Origin: Chrysomallon squamiferum
Lineage: Eukaryota; Mollusca; Gastropoda; Neomphalida; Peltospiridae
Length of the DNA stretch: 64,000 bases
Assembly: GCA_012295275.1 (NCBI GenBank)
Contig: CM022671.1
Coordinates: forward strand, 23,485,322 to 23,549,321
Direction: 5' to 3'
Part shown: piece by piece, positions 1 through 13,589 of the stretch
Numbering within the stretch: the first letter of the stretch is position 1
How the letters are laid out: each line of letters opens with the position of its first letter
The notes under the pieces: generated by a model
What the model saw: the letters and a program-made list of their open reading frames with translations, nothing else
Databases searched by the model: none
Told to the model about the DNA's origin: nothing
Program-made: the position numbers and the translations under genes

Positions 1-769
1 TTTTTTTGATTTTTTTTGTTGTTTTTTTTCTTTTTTTTAAAGTTTTTGTTAAGATCTTTTATTTATTAATTTATATATATATATATATATATTCTATTTA
101 TTTTTTTAAATTAAAAATTAGATATTAGATGGCTTAAAGACTATATATTTTATTTAAAAATTATTTTGAATGTAATAATAATTTTAAAATTTAATTCCGC
201 AACACAATAAAAGATTAATAAACAACATTAAAAAACAAAAACAGAAAAAAAACAGAAGAATATCAATTAGAAATTTTGTTGCTGTTTTCTTTTTAAAATA
301 TCGGGCGCTGCTACCTCCTAAAAATTTTACGATAAATTAAATGAATAAAAGATAATCAAATATAATTTTAATAAATCATTTAATGCTTTGAGATTATAAA
401 CAGTTATCATTTTTTATGACGGAAAAGGCGTGAGATAAATGTTTATTACGTAATTCTGTGAATGTGCCGAACTGTTTTATGTTTGTTTTGTTGTTGTTTT
501 TCTGGGTTTTTTTGTTTGTTTTTTCTCTCTCTTTTCAAACTGGTATAATATGCTAAGAAAATGACATTATATATAAAGTATTATAATATATATATATATT
601 GAAAAAGATTATTTTAAATAATTTCCTAATGTGAATAGACAAAAGAAAAAACAAAAGAAATAGCTGATAATCTTAACAGAGTCTAATAATTATTATTAAA
701 GAAAACAAAAACAAAACAAAAAGAACGAGAAAACACCAAGAACAAAATGTTACATGGAATATGTTAAAA
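1..769. other. AT-rich low-complexity DNA, no gene
   Basis: Contains poly(T) runs, a (TA)n run at 72-92 and A/T homopolymer patches. No open frame or signal was seen. Confidence 0.7.
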
Positions 770-1860
770 ATTTGTACGTCGCGAAAGTACACAAAAATCA
801 AATCAAACATTTAATTAACGGAGATGGTTGGAAACAGTTTAATTTCTGTCCTGTCTGGGGAGCATTGTAAATATCTGGCCGAAGTCCTTCCGTACAATCC
901 CCACATAATATCGTGTTCACTTTATCAGCCTCGGGCAGTCAGGCTAACGAAATGAACAGTTAGAAATCTCAAATAAATGTCTTTCGTACCGCGGCAATCA
1001 AACTGAAAATCCCATTTACAACAACACAATCAAACCAGCCACCTCTAAGCCAATCTGTTGCGTTTTGGGGATAAACGATAAATCATATTCTGAATTAACA
1101 ATTAACTTTCTTCGTATTTCCCCCCCCATCACATTTTTCCCCCTTGCTCTCTCTCTCTCTCTATCTGGTGTTGTGAAACATGCGTGTGAGTTTGTTTCAG
1201 TGCGCGTTATTAACTTTCTGTGCGGACTTTCTTGCGATCGTATCGGGGGCCCGTGAACGCGACGTGACTCACGGTAGCTCTAGACTCAGAAAGCAAAAAC
1301 CAACAAAGAGTTTCCCGATCGATTTAGAGTTCAAATTCAATTACCCATCTCTCTGAATTTCGTATCAAGTGGCGTATTTATCAATAACATTTATCAGCAA
1401 AGTGTCCTGCAACTAACTGATGGGCCGCGTTGGAATGTTCTGTTGCAATCTAAGCCAACAATCGGCGTAACGTTTTCGAAATTTTTTTGGTTTGTTTCCC
1501 TTCCAAGGGATGCGATGGGATGGGAAGTGGTTCGTGCGTTTCGTGTTTTTGATCGTCCGATATGAAAATACGATTCATCCTGGCCCAGCTCTCCGCCATG
1601 TTTGGACTAATCAAACTTAGTTTACATTTAATTCGAAATGTTCCTTTGTGTTTTTTTTTATCGTATTTTTTTTTTTTTTTTTTTTCTTCACCACACCGCC
1701 ATGCGAGAGTACCGTGCTTTACGGAAATGACGCAGATCAAATTTGCCAAATCTAATTGGCTGATTACATTATCAGATTTGTTTAAAGTATTTGGACCAAA
1801 CTTGATAACCTTCACCGTCCTCTTTGTTAATCGTGTTTCTTTTCCCAATGTTATCTGTTG
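770..1860. promoter_or_regulatory. Higher-complexity island in gene desert (candidate non-coding regulatory element)
   Basis: Composition changes from near-pure A/T repeats to balanced, CpG-containing unique-looking sequence, especially 810-1060 and 1190-1480. The small open frames here are short, lack splice partners and show no domain. This is a candidate conserved non-coding element on sequence character alone. Confidence 0.35.
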
Positions 1861-2340
1861 ATTTTTCTGAATAATAAACTAACGTTTTAATTTTTCTTAA
1901 TAGGCACAGAAAGAGAATGTTATTTTGTTTTTTCGTTTTTCTTATTCTGTCATATCGATACATTGTGTGAAAAAAGATTTTAAAAATTACTGAATATAGT
2001 ACAATATACTTTCTCAGGAATATACTAAGTTAATCTATTTAAAACCTATTCAAGATAACAGCACATCATGATTTAAGAAAAGGGAGCGTCACTATTAACT
2101 AGAAAATAAGCTGAAAAGAGTTTCATTAGAAAGGCAAAAGTATTGTCGAGGGGAAAAAACACGCGCGCACACACCCATACTCAAACACGTAACTGTTCAG
2201 CGCAGTAAATATTTAGAACAAATCTGAAAATCATCTATTATGATACTAAATGATACTAAATGAAATATTAGAAACGAAAAAATCCTCAGCTTACAAGTAA
2301 TTAATGTAGCCTTAAACAAAAATAATAATAATATGCTCAG

Positions 2341-2456
2341 GATGAAGAAAAAAAAAACGAAAGGTAAAAAGAAGGGGAAAAAAAGAAAAAGTAGAAAAGA
2401 AAGGGAAAAAAAAAGAAGAAAAAAAAAAAAGAAGAAAGAGAAAGAAAGAAAGAAAA
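2341..2456. repeat. Purine-rich tract
   Basis: About 115 bases almost purely A and G on the plus strand. Confidence 0.85.
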
Positions 2457-2924
2457 ATTATTTTAAATGACAATCGTAGGACAGTCTAACACATTACAAT
2501 GAAGGAAACAAACTCATTTAACAGTTTACTGTGGCTTGAAAACAGAATAATAATAATTCATTAACAAACAGCAAAAATTAATATATGCGTTTGGTGTTTA
2601 ACAAAGATATTTAATTTAGAGAAACAAAATACGTAATTATTTTTTCCTTTCTGTTTTTTATTGAAAATGCAACAAAAATAAATGAATAAATAAATAAATA
2701 ACATCTGCTAATATGCAGACATTATTATTGCAAATAGAAATTTAATATGCCTTTAGACCAAAGTGGATATTTGTTACAAAAATCAATTCAGACGAAATCA
2801 TTGTTTTAGTATGCCCAGAGAAGATAACTGTCATGTATTTATGCATGTGATGGTTTTATTTTACTGATGAATACAAAAACGTCCCAGATAACGATCTCAG
2901 TAATTTATATACATTTGTGAGTCT

Positions 2925-2928
<4 letters not shown>

Positions 2929-3000
<72 letters not shown>
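2929..3000. repeat. (GT)n microsatellite
   Basis: About 36 uninterrupted GT units. Confidence 0.95.
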
Positions 3001-3002
<2 letters not shown>

Positions 3003-3192
3003 CATTAAGTTAGAATGGCAATATTTTATTTATCGAAAATAATTTTTTTTAAATACAAAAAAAGAAAGAACATAAAAAATGAACAGTAAATTTATAAAGA
3101 AAATTATTAATTCAGAAATATATTTTTCACGTAATTATTTATTAAGTCATAATTTTATTTTATTTTATTTTATTTATTCTTGTCATCATCAC

Positions 3193-3209
3193 CATTATTA
3201 TTATTATTA

Positions 3210-3265
<56 letters not shown>
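3193..3265. repeat. (TTA)n microsatellite
   Basis: Triplet run with a single interruption. Confidence 0.95.
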
Positions 3266-3809
3266 TAATATCCGTCGGTATTACAGAATTACAAAATATC
3301 AAACATGATGGCCTCAGTGGTCACAATCCTTGACTCGTCCCGGGGATTCAGTGGAAAGGAGAATGATTAATGCGAGAATTTGACAGATCTGTTTATGTCT
3401 GACTGGCGTCATTCGGCTTATGTAAAGATTGAAAATTTCATACGCCAAGACCGATATGGTAATATTCAAGATTAGAAACAGACATCGGTATTCAATTGTT
3501 ACGTGACTTTTTCACTTTTAGGACACAAATTAGCAATCGCCGCTGTCTGTAGAAACGCTATTTTCTAATGAATATTGATTATTTCAAGAATTTGTTAAAA
3601 GAATTTCTTCTCTCTCTTTTTTTTTTTCAAAAAAAAATAATGTGATGGACTATTTTATTGAACTGTGGTTAGACTTTCTTGACAGACAGGTTCTTTTTTA
3701 TTATTATTATTATTTTTTTTTTTTTTTTTTTTTTTCCAATCATTACTGCTTCTGATTCAGATGAATTTTCATTATGTTAAAATGATAAAATTGTGATTCA
3801 TTGTTTATT

Positions 3810-3941
3810 ATTAATGTTTTGATTTATTACCAATTTTTATAGTTTTATTTTATTTATATGTATATGTATATATAATTTATATACACATATACATATAAAT
3901 AAATAAAACTATAAAAATTGGTAATAAATCAAAACATTAAT
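3810..3941. repeat. 132-bp foldback palindrome
   Basis: The left arm from 3810 (ATTAATGTTTTGATTTATTA...) is repeated in inverted orientation ending at 3941. Arms are about 62-64 bp with only a small indel and one or two mismatches, around a short A/T centre near 3875. It resembles a MITE or other foldback element. No clear target-site duplication is visible. Confidence 0.85.
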
Positions 3942-3944
3942 GAT

Positions 3945-4040
3945 ATATAGTCTCCGATACCAGCAGATTTAACTGGATAGGATTTGATCCCAGAAACTTT
4001 GCTATTTCAGGCAGAAAACGTAATCGCTACGTCACCATCA
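3945..4040 (-). mobile_element. SINE-like tRNA-derived head
   Basis: Read on the minus strand, GGTGACGTAGCGATTACG (A-box-like) is followed after about 35 bases by GGGATCAAATCC (B-box-like), the two internal RNA polymerase III promoter boxes of tRNA-derived SINEs. The 3' side runs directly into the foldback palindrome. No full cloverleaf can be drawn, so this is not a tRNA gene. Confidence 0.45.
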
Positions 4041-4399
4041 TTTCAACGATTTCATCTTATTTGCCACCCACTTTGTTTTGTGACGTTTAATCTGCGTCTC
4101 GAGTATTTCTTGTTTCAACAACTAACAACATCTAAAGGTATTTTGAGACACATTACAGTAACCTTATACAAACGACACTTGTTGTGTAGATAACACTTTT
4201 AATTACTTTTGATTACTGGCGCTAAGCGCATGGCCCATAAATTTAAGAAGAGAGAAACTAATGCACTTTTAAATCACTGTACAAACTGTAAGTAAAATGA
4301 AACTGAAACTGAAAAAAAAAAAAATTAACGTGCTAATCAGAGCAAGCTGTTGTGAAGCACTAGTAAAATGTATTAGTTCTTGCCTTATAGTAATTGCCT

Positions 4400-4680
4400 A
4401 ATATCTCGAAGATATACGAACATTACCGATTATTACCGATTACTAATTCCAGTTAGTACAGTATCTCAGTATTTATTACCGACTACAAATTTCGATGATT
4501 AACAACAAGTTCTAATTAATACCAACTACAGATTCTCAATATTTCCACTTATAAGTTCAGATTATTATCGATTACAAATTACAAAGCCACAAAAACTGAT
4601 AATTGCCAATTACAAATTCTAATTGTTTCCGAACAACTTCCGAATATTACCGGGTATAAATTCCGACCATTACGGATGCA
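4400..4680. repeat. Diverged tandem repeat (ATTACCGATTACAAATTC-like)
   Basis: Words such as ATTACCGATTA, GATTACAAATT and CCAATTACAAATTC recur about every 25-35 bases with substitutions. This is consistent with a decayed satellite. Confidence 0.55.
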
Positions 4681-5816
4681 TATTTGTTTTCTAGGAAATC
4701 AATAAACAAAATATTTAAATATTTAATATTCCATAACCGAAAAATAAAATGAGTTCTGTCTTTAAATTGTGTATAAGTCCTAATGTGCTTTTTTGACTTG
4801 ACGATATAAATATATTTGTTTGTTTTATTCTGAGCGCCAATAAACTCAGTTCCTATCACTACTGTTAATTCCTTCATGAACAGATCTGAAATCTGCTGCT
4901 TCACGTTACCTCTAAAACAAGACCTACATCGTCGATCAACATTAACAGACATAATATTATCGCTCTGGTTACTGATGGACGTTTGCGGCAGGTGCCGGTA
5001 AATAATACGGCAAGAATTGGTATCAAATACTCAAACAGTTCAACAGTACCGCATTCTTGGCTTTACCAGACCTATAACCCAGTATTTGTGTGTTGACGTT
5101 TTCAGATCCCCGATCACGAGATTTAAGAACTGACCGATCAAGTTTTGTGGCTGTTGGGTAGAAATTTTTTATCTGTAAACCGTATTTTTTTTTATTAAGA
5201 AATCTCAGAAGCAGGTTGATACTTAGAAAGATTATAATATCTAAACTGTTTTTATTAAGGAGATAAAAATCCAGGTGGACTGCATGCTACCTTGTATTTT
5301 TAGATTGATGGTATCTGCTATGATAAGCACTGAAATTAAATTATCCTTTTGTTAGCGCTGCAGTTGAAGGTGAGAGGATGAAGAAGAAATACCAGTAGTA
5401 TAATAACAGTATTGGTAATTGTATAATTGTAACTTTAGCAATGTTATAATGTTGTTGTTGTTTTGTTGTTTTTTGTGATGTAATCATACTAGTAAGTGCT
5501 GTTATGGTGGTAAGATAGTAATAACAGTGTAGAAGTGATAATAAACTGTGAGGCAGTTTGATTCTTGGGAGGTCCAGGTGAGAAGTTTCCAGTGGTGAGT
5601 TTAACAAGGACGAGTGGTGTGTTGAAATTAGATCAACGCAGGTTCATTGTTCATAGTTAAGATGAAAAAAAAACCAGCGGAGATCTTGGCTCGCTGATAA
5701 AACTTTTTTCAATGCAGAACAAAAGAACTCAGCCAAGATATTGTAAATTATGGAGATGAAGTAAATGTGCGTGTGTGTATATATATGTATACACAAATAT
5801 ACATACATACATACCT

Positions 5817-5875
5817 GTACACACACACACACACTTACACACACACCACACATATATATATATATATATATATAC
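5817..5875. repeat. (CA)n followed by (TA)n
   Basis: CA dinucleotides to about 5850, then a pure TA run. Confidence 0.9.
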
Positions 5876-6390
5876 ATTCACAAAGAACAAATAAATATAA
5901 TTTTATGTCACTGATCCATAAATATGTGTTAAATTAAATCGCCGATGCCGAACAACTCGTTGTCGGACATACTGATTACGTCATATATAGTTTTTACAGA
6001 ATGAAGTCAAATGAACACATTTTCATAAACTGACATCAGGATGAAATGTGGGTTTTCGACTGTTATTTTTTTTTTTAGGGGGGGTTAGAATTTGTGTATG
6101 TAAATTTCTAGACAGATAACAAACAGGGCATATATATTTCATATCTTTTTAAAAAGGACAAGAAAAATGCACTGGAATTGTCTGTAAAATAGAATATTCC
6201 AATAACGAACGACACGTCTGTTGCCAGCCACTTGAAGCAGACGACAAAATAACTGGTTTGCACTTGCATAACAATTGCATTGTTTATATTACATTTTGCT
6301 TCTGAAGCAGAACTGATGCCAGAGTGATTCATTTTATTTATTATCTTAAAACAGTTCTGCAAAATTCCAAGAAAAATATCTTCTTAGCAC

Positions 6391-6550
6391 GCACAAAAAC
6401 GATTTATTTCCCTGTGCATGCGGAAGAGGTGGCGCCATCTGAGTGTTCCCTTTCCACGACAGATATTTATGTCGTGTGGGTTGCCATTGGTGACAAAGTT
6501 TACATAAACAAAAACAGAGTCGCGTTTCGGGCCAGTTGTAGACGGTGAAA
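6391..6550. promoter_or_regulatory. Short GC-richer island with CTCF-like motif and inverted repeat
   Basis: AGGTGGCGCC at 6427-6436 resembles the core of the CTCF motif. Shortly after it, CACGACA (6455-6461) and TGTCGTG (6470-6476) form an inverted repeat with an 8-base spacer. No gene is next to it. Confidence 0.3.
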
Positions 6551-8689
6551 CTTTAATGAAATCTGCTATTAAGTTACAAAAATAAAAAATAAATAAATTT
6601 TAAAAAAAAAAAAAAAAAAAAAAGAAAAAGAAAAAAAAAGAAGAAAAAGAAATCAGTCGAAAAAAAATACATCTAAATATTTAATATTCCATAATAACTA
6701 ATCAAAACATTCTTTCTTTAAAAGTGTATTCCTTCTAAATGGGTGCAGTTTTACATGATGGTATAGAAATTTTGATTTCATATAATTTTATTTTCTCAAC
6801 ATAAATTACATTGTTTCAACGATCGACAATACAAACTGAATGGGAAAATATCTTAGTGTCCTGAATTAGACTGGGTTTTATAGCATGGCTTTATTAATAT
6901 TATTATTATTTTTTTTTTTTTTTTATTATTATTATTTCTATGTTATTTATTATTTTTATTTTAAATTTTAAAACAAAACACATTAACTTAGGATGTATTA
7001 AAAAAAAAAAATCATATATAACGTATATTACTGTCTTTATTTTTTAGCCTCATTACGAGGAAATGAACCAAAAAACATTTAAACCCATATTGACATTTGT
7101 TTCTGCGAACATTACTTGAACACATGAACAAGTGTTTTACCTACACATCTTTTCTTATTTTAAATGAACATTTATTTAAAACTATATTGTTTTATTTTAT
7201 TTTTAATGATGATATGAGAAGGGAATCCTGATACCCAAAGCAACAGCTAATCGTATATAGCAGAAACTGAACATTTTTATTTACCTTCCCACAGACAGGA
7301 AAGCATAAACTATTACCCTTAAAAACAAAATAAAAAACAACAACAACAACAATAATAATATAGAACGTACACACACACACACGCACACACACGTTATATG
7401 CTTTCGGCAGAATCGAAACACCAACAGAAGGCATCCTGTTAAAATAAACAAACAAAACCAATCCACTTAATAACGCTAAGATTCGTATAAATCACGAATC
7501 AGAAACGTTCCAATAGAAAGGCAAAGAGTTTTGGCAAAGACGCCTGATATTTGAGTAGAGTGTTTCCAAGATTAACAGAAAGACTTGCAATACAGACTGG
7601 GTGACTCAGACAAGCACCACGATATTTTTACTCAAAACATCACAGTTAATTGTAGCTGCAGGGAAAACGAACAATGTATAGTACTGGTAGCAGAAAACAG
7701 AGATACTATCAGGTAAAGATAAATGTTCTGACAATACTCGTGTTGGTTCCAGAGTAAAATGTATTTATTATACCAAACTGTACTGATTTGTTGCGATAGC
7801 AATTTGTGAAAGAATGGAAGGAGTGACTATGAAGTATCCTCTTCTTTTTTTTTTTAAATATCAAATGTTTTGGCATATATCAGTAAACAAAGACAAATCC
7901 GAACAACGCACATATATACATACTTAAATACATTCATATATATATGCATAGATACATGCATATATACATACATACATACATGCATATATACATACATACA
8001 TACATACAGACAGACAGACAGACACAATTACGTACATACATACGTATACTTGAATCCTCTCCCTTTATGTTACATTGGTTTAAAAATATTATCTCACCAT
8101 CATTTGAATTATACTGTGTTTTTATATTACGAGACTCACGTTACAATTGTAAGGAAAAACATCACTTAAAACTTTTAAAAGGTCAAATACATTCATGTCT
8201 GTATTCTACAGAAAGTTTGACGGAATTTATTATTACAGAATTAAAAAGGAAAAAAAAAAAATCACTGCAGCAACATGATTAAACAGGCGATGTTAACATA
8301 AAAACTAAGCAACATTCGAAGAAAGAAAAATCAACAGTTGATTTTGTATTGGGGGAAAATTGTGTGGTTTTATAGATTAATCAAGTGCTCTGAGAATTCA
8401 GACAAAACACAAAGTATTCAAAGTTAAATCATTAAATTCCTATTCGCCGAAAAAAAAAAAAAATAGCGATTCTGTGTGGCGTCAGTAGTCTGAAAAATAC
8501 CGACGTCCAAACATTATGTGTTATTATCAAAGGCTTGAGTGGTGAGGACGTAAAAACGTTTTTAACCCCTTGTCATCCCAAAATGACGACCACAACAGTT
8601 GCTATTAATTTGTCAGAAAAATGAATTGCCTTTCTACATGGTTTAACAACCTTATAAAATCACCTTAGGATGAAGGAGTCTAAAAACGT
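6551..8689. other. Gene-free low-complexity spacer
   Basis: Poly(A) and poly(T) runs, a CA run near 7370-7392 and an ATAC/ACAG tetranucleotide field at 7918-8048. Open frames here are repeat translations. Confidence 0.6.
7918..8048. repeat. Compound tetranucleotide repeat (ATAC)n/(ACAG)n
   Basis: ATAC and ATGC/ATAT steps, then six ACAG-type units, then ATAC/ACGT. Confidence 0.9.
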
Positions 8690-9130
8690 AGCAATCTAAC
8701 GGACCCGTTCTCGCCACAGACCCGTAATGACCTGAGAATTTTCATTTGGAACTCGTTGAATGCCCGAACCGCGACGATCGATTTGCGTGTTTACTCAAAC
8801 GAGATTAGTTACATCCCATTTACGCACAAATAACATTTATTGGAACTCTCCAGACACTAAGGAACGAAAATGCCATCGACTCGAGTCACGCGTAATGGAG
8901 AGCACTTCCAAGATGGATAACTCTTGAGTCACAATTGAATAGTGGAAGGACAGCAATTTGTCCAAAAAGCAATTTTAGTATTGGCCTTTGCTCTCTATCT
9001 GTGGATCAATTGATTAATATAGAGATTTCTCAAACTTCATCATCTACAGTTGTCAGACGGAGCAAAGTGTCTTCTGTAACTATCAAATATTTGAATAGAG
9101 TTTGTCGTGGCGCTACTTGATGTATTGATT
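8690..9130. promoter_or_regulatory. Higher-complexity island in gene desert
   Basis: Balanced, CpG-containing sequence bounded by A/T repeats. A 61-codon open frame (8935-9120) has no start context or domain. Candidate non-coding regulatory element. Confidence 0.3.
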
Positions 9131-9837
9131 CGATGCTCAAGCAATCTTTTCATAAACTATTAAAAGTCTGCGAAACTTTTCCAACGAAGAAAAGTTAGAA
9201 ATGAAAAAAAAAAAAAAAAAAAGGGGGAATGAGTGAAAAAACGCAGAATCAAGAATCAAAACTGAAAAGGAGTAGTAGAATAGAAATAATGATAATAACA
9301 AACTGTCCTTCATGGCGAACACTTGACAATAAAGAGAGATAAGAGGGTAAAAAAACTTATATTTCAATAGATGTATTCTATGAATTCTAAATTAAAAGAA
9401 ATATTTGATTTTTAAACTTTAAGCATCTTTTTTTTTTATTTTTTTTTTTTATTTGGGAATGTATTTCAGCTGAAAGGAAAAAAGATTATTACTTTAAATC
9501 AGTTAAAAGGCGTATTCTTAAGAGAGTTCTGATGTAACAGCTACATCAGAATCGCTTTAGTTATTATCACCATCATCATCATCGTCATCGTTATCATTAT
9601 TATCATTAACATCATTATCAGTATTTAACTTAACTTATGCTTATCATGAACAGATTCTTACGTCACGATGTTTTGTTGTTGTTGTTTCTGTTTTGTTTCG
9701 TTTGGTTTGGTTTTTTTTTTTTTTTTTTTTTTTTTTTATCTGTGAGTATTTTTTAATTTTTTAATTTTTGTGGGGTTTTATGGGGGCAGGGTGTTATTAT
9801 TTAATATTATTTTATTTTATTTTATTTTTATTTTCAT

Positions 9838-9907
9838 TTTTTTTATCAGTTTTTTTTTTTTTTTTTTTTTTTTTATTTTTTTTTTTTTTATTATTTTTTT
9901 TTTTTTA
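9838..9907. repeat. Poly(T)-rich tract
   Basis: T homopolymers broken by single A or ATTA. Confidence 0.9.
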
Positions 9908-11394
9908 TTTGTTTGTTTGTTTGTTGTTGTTGTTGAATTTTTTTCTCTTTAAGAAAATTACTCCTTCTGCATTCAGTTAACAGGACGTTTGAAAAGCCGC
10001 TGTGTACATTCTGACACAAGTAAAACTGTAACACGTGAGAGGTGGTGTTGAGCTAACTCAGCGAGTGACTGCAGAAAACATTGCTTTCTTTGTTGTCTGT
10101 GAACGCCTTTTCACTCCACAGTCTGCACACATTACATAAGTTAATAATAGGTGTCACAGCCTGCAGAGTCACGATGATGGAAACCATACGCAAAGACCGG
10201 CTCACTTTAAACAAAATGGCTTAACGTCTGACCTGCTTTTATCAGTTTTCTTTCAAGTTTTTAAAGATAAAAATTAATAAAATCTGCAGTAAAATATGAT
10301 TTTTTTTTTTTTTTTTAAATATTCTTTTTTTAGAATACTGAGTGTTCCTAAAATTTAATAAAGCCTACAGTTATATATAATTTAAAAAAAAAAAAAAATT
10401 TAGAATCTTGAATTGTTTCAAAATTAACGGTTGAACACGTTTAAAATTTTGAAATTCGATTGCTTATGAAATGTACGGTAATTTAGTATTTTTTATTTTT
10501 TGAATCAAGATGATGAATTTTTAAAACATTTACATCATAAAAAAAAAAATTAATTAAGAACGTGAGCTATTTATAATACATACGGTAAACACTTTCAAGT
10601 TATTAAATTTAATTTTTTAAAATTTATAATAAATATCAGTTGAGAAATTGAATTGTTTATAAAAATTATTTTGCATATTATATTTAATTTCAGTATCTGG
10701 ATTTTTTTTCATTATAATCTGCGACAAAACATTGTATGAAGAATTTGAACAGCGTAAAATTACATACTTTAAAACTAACAATTCAAAATTTTGTTACAAA
10801 GATACCAAGAACGTTTATATTAATATACTGAACTCTTTGTAAAGTCTGTATTTAAATATTTCAATATCTCTAGAATTTATATTTTCGTCTGTTAATAAAA
10901 CCAACAGATAATATTTTTTGAATTAAGAAATTAAAATATTATTTTCAAAATAAAGTTTAAAAGCTTTGAAATGAACAAACTGAGCTTTTAAAAAACTGTT
11001 ATGAATATTTTTTAATTAAGAACAATTTATAAAGTCAATGTAATTATAAAGTGTTTAATGGTTTGAAGAAGAGAAAGCAATTAAAATAAAAATAGGATTA
11101 TTTAAAAAATATATATAAATAAAAAATGAAAACTGGGTTTACATTAAATATCTAGATTACAGTGGATTTTAAATATTCAGTAATAATATATGTATGTATG
11201 TATGTATGTATGTATATTTCTATAAAATTCAATAGAGAAGCATAATATAGAAATTTCATTAAATATTAAGTGTAAAAACCAAGATAAAAACTAATTTAAA
11301 AAACCAATATAAGCGTTTTCTTGCTTAAACTAATAATATAAATTATTTAAAATTGAACAGTGAGAATCAGAGCTTGTTTTTATTTCATATTATT

Positions 11395-11413
11395 ATTGTT
11401 GTTGTTGTTGTTA

Positions 11414-11464
<51 letters not shown>

Positions 11465-11465
11465 G
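11395..11465. repeat. (TTG)n/(TTA)n microsatellite
   Basis: TTG units followed by about 18 TTA units. Confidence 0.9.
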
Positions 11466-13589
11466 TTATAATCATTATTTGTATATTTATTTATTTTTAT
11501 TTTATTTTTGTTTTATTATATTTTTACAATAAAAATGTCTGATGAAATTAAAAGTATTTTAAGAAAATAATACATAGAATTTACAAAATTTACAAAAATT
11601 TATTAATTTAGTGTAGAAAATATTAAATGTGCAGAATTTCAAGAGAAAGAAGAGAAGAGGGAAGAAATAGAGCCAGAAAATATTGATAAAGCTTATATTA
11701 AAATATAATTATTTTTGTATGTCGAAATATTGTTGAAAATTAGATATAGAAAATTTACTTAAAATGTTTTCTATTTATCAAAACCGAACTGTTATATTTT
11801 AATTATTTAAATTTGTCTTTTTATGTTTGTTTGTTTGTCAGGGTTTTTTGTTGTTTTTTTTTTTTTTTTTTGTTAGTGCTTTTGTTGTTGTTGTTATTGT
11901 TAATAAGTTTTCTTGTTTCAAAAGATATATTCGCCATCGAATCAATATATTTAACAAATTTACTGATATTGCCTTAATATTCACTTGTTGTTTAGTGGAA
12001 ATATAATAAAATAAAAATATAATCCTCTTATTGCTTTGTCTTTGTAGCCATTCATAATATTAATTTAATTTATTATTTTATAATTATTATTATAAATAAT
12101 AATTAATAAATTTTAAAAATTATTAAAAGCACATTATTTCCATTATATGGCCGATTTAAAATAAAACGAATAACATTTATATTATGCCTTCCTTTTCTTA
12201 AACTCCTCTCTAAGTTCTGATTCTCCTTTCATTTTCTCTTCTCTTGTATCTTTTTTCAGCCATTAGTTCTTTCTGATATACAATTTCCGCAAGGGACATA
12301 AAAATCTATATCACATTCAAAATTATTGTCTGGAATCTGGGAGGAGGGGGTATTTTTACATTACTACTCCCCCCACACACAGTACTTAACATAATAATAA
12401 CAAACAAAGAAGTAAATTTTCACAGCGCATATAAATAAAATAATTTAGTTCTGCCATATTGAGACATTTCTGAAAATGCACCAAAATTTTCATAGATTCC
12501 GTTTCACTGTTATAATTTTCTTCATCCATAAGAAATGAAAAAAAAAACAATATCACTAAAGCCAGAATGACCATATTGTCACATAAATGGATCGGAAATA
12601 AATATTCAGTGAATACATATGTCATGGACTAATTGCTGATGTCTAGACGCAAGGACGCCCAGACGACAAGAAATTGGCAGAATCACTGATAGAAGACTTT
12701 ATTTTTGTAAAAGAATCCAATGAAAACTAAAATAGTACGTTCATCGTAAGACTACAGAAACTTGTTTTAAAAGGGGCTGGATGATTCCCGATCGTGATTT
12801 TATTGGTGGGCAGCAAACTGTATAATAAACTGGAGTAAATGTTATCAGTGCCAATGTCAGTGCAAAACAAGTTCCAAACACAAATGAAACAGATTCGTGG
12901 AAACAGTATAGTAAATTAACGAGTCATGAAGTAAATAAGTCTAATCGAGTTTTGTATAAGGAATTTTATAAAATAATACTAGATACATTTAGACATATTG
13001 ACTGTTAGTATAAAGAGTTTGTGCAGGAAATGAACTCATATTTGTAACTCAAAACAAAAAAGAACAAAACAATTTCTTTCATTCTGTGTCATAGGGTGTG
13101 CGTGCGCCTTTACATGTGCGTGTGAGTGCGTGCATGCGTATGTGTATCTATGTATATGATTTTATGACTATCTAAATGTGCTGAGTAAGGTGAAAACCAA
13201 AAACATTCAAAGCGAAAAACACAATTGTAAAAAAGCGAAAGTTTCTTACTTAACCAAGTTACTAACTAACTAAGTTTCTTCGTTGGAATGAAATAGAATA
13301 AATTAAAATAAAATTTGTAAAAATTAAATACAGAAAATAAGACTGAAGAAATATATAAAGAGATAAAAAGAAAATTTAAATTAAAATTTTCAAATATTTC
13401 CTGTTTGAGTTACATTCTCCTAAATCTTTCCAGTCATTAGTTAATATCAACGTTGCACATAATACTATATCCTCCACTAACATTTATTTATATCTGTGTA
13501 TATTATTAAATTACTTTCTTTTAAATGACTCACATTTTTAATACTTTTTTATCTGAACGAAATTCATTTTTCTTGTCGAAAGAAAAGGT

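Larger units (their letters stand above)
1861..6390. other. Gene-free AT-rich spacer with repeats
   Basis: Holds a purine-rich tract (2341-2456), (GT)n (2929-3000), (TTA)n (3193-3265), a foldback palindrome (3810-3941), a SINE-like head (3945-4040), a diverged repeat field (4400-4680), and CA and TA runs (5817-5875). No gene was seen. Confidence 0.6.
9131..13589. other. Gene-free, extremely AT-rich spacer
   Basis: Poly(T) blocks at 9713-9737 and 9838-9907, (GTAT)n at 11189-11215, (TTG/TTA)n at 11395-11465, and long A/T-only stretches between 10,260 and 12,200. No gene seen. Confidence 0.6.

Noticed and set aside
3984-4193. 69-residue plus-strand frame
   Set aside because: Overlaps the SINE-like head; not a gene.
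7870-8282. Frames rich in Tyr/Ile/His/Thr
   Set aside because: Produced by ATAC/ACAG tetranucleotide repeats.
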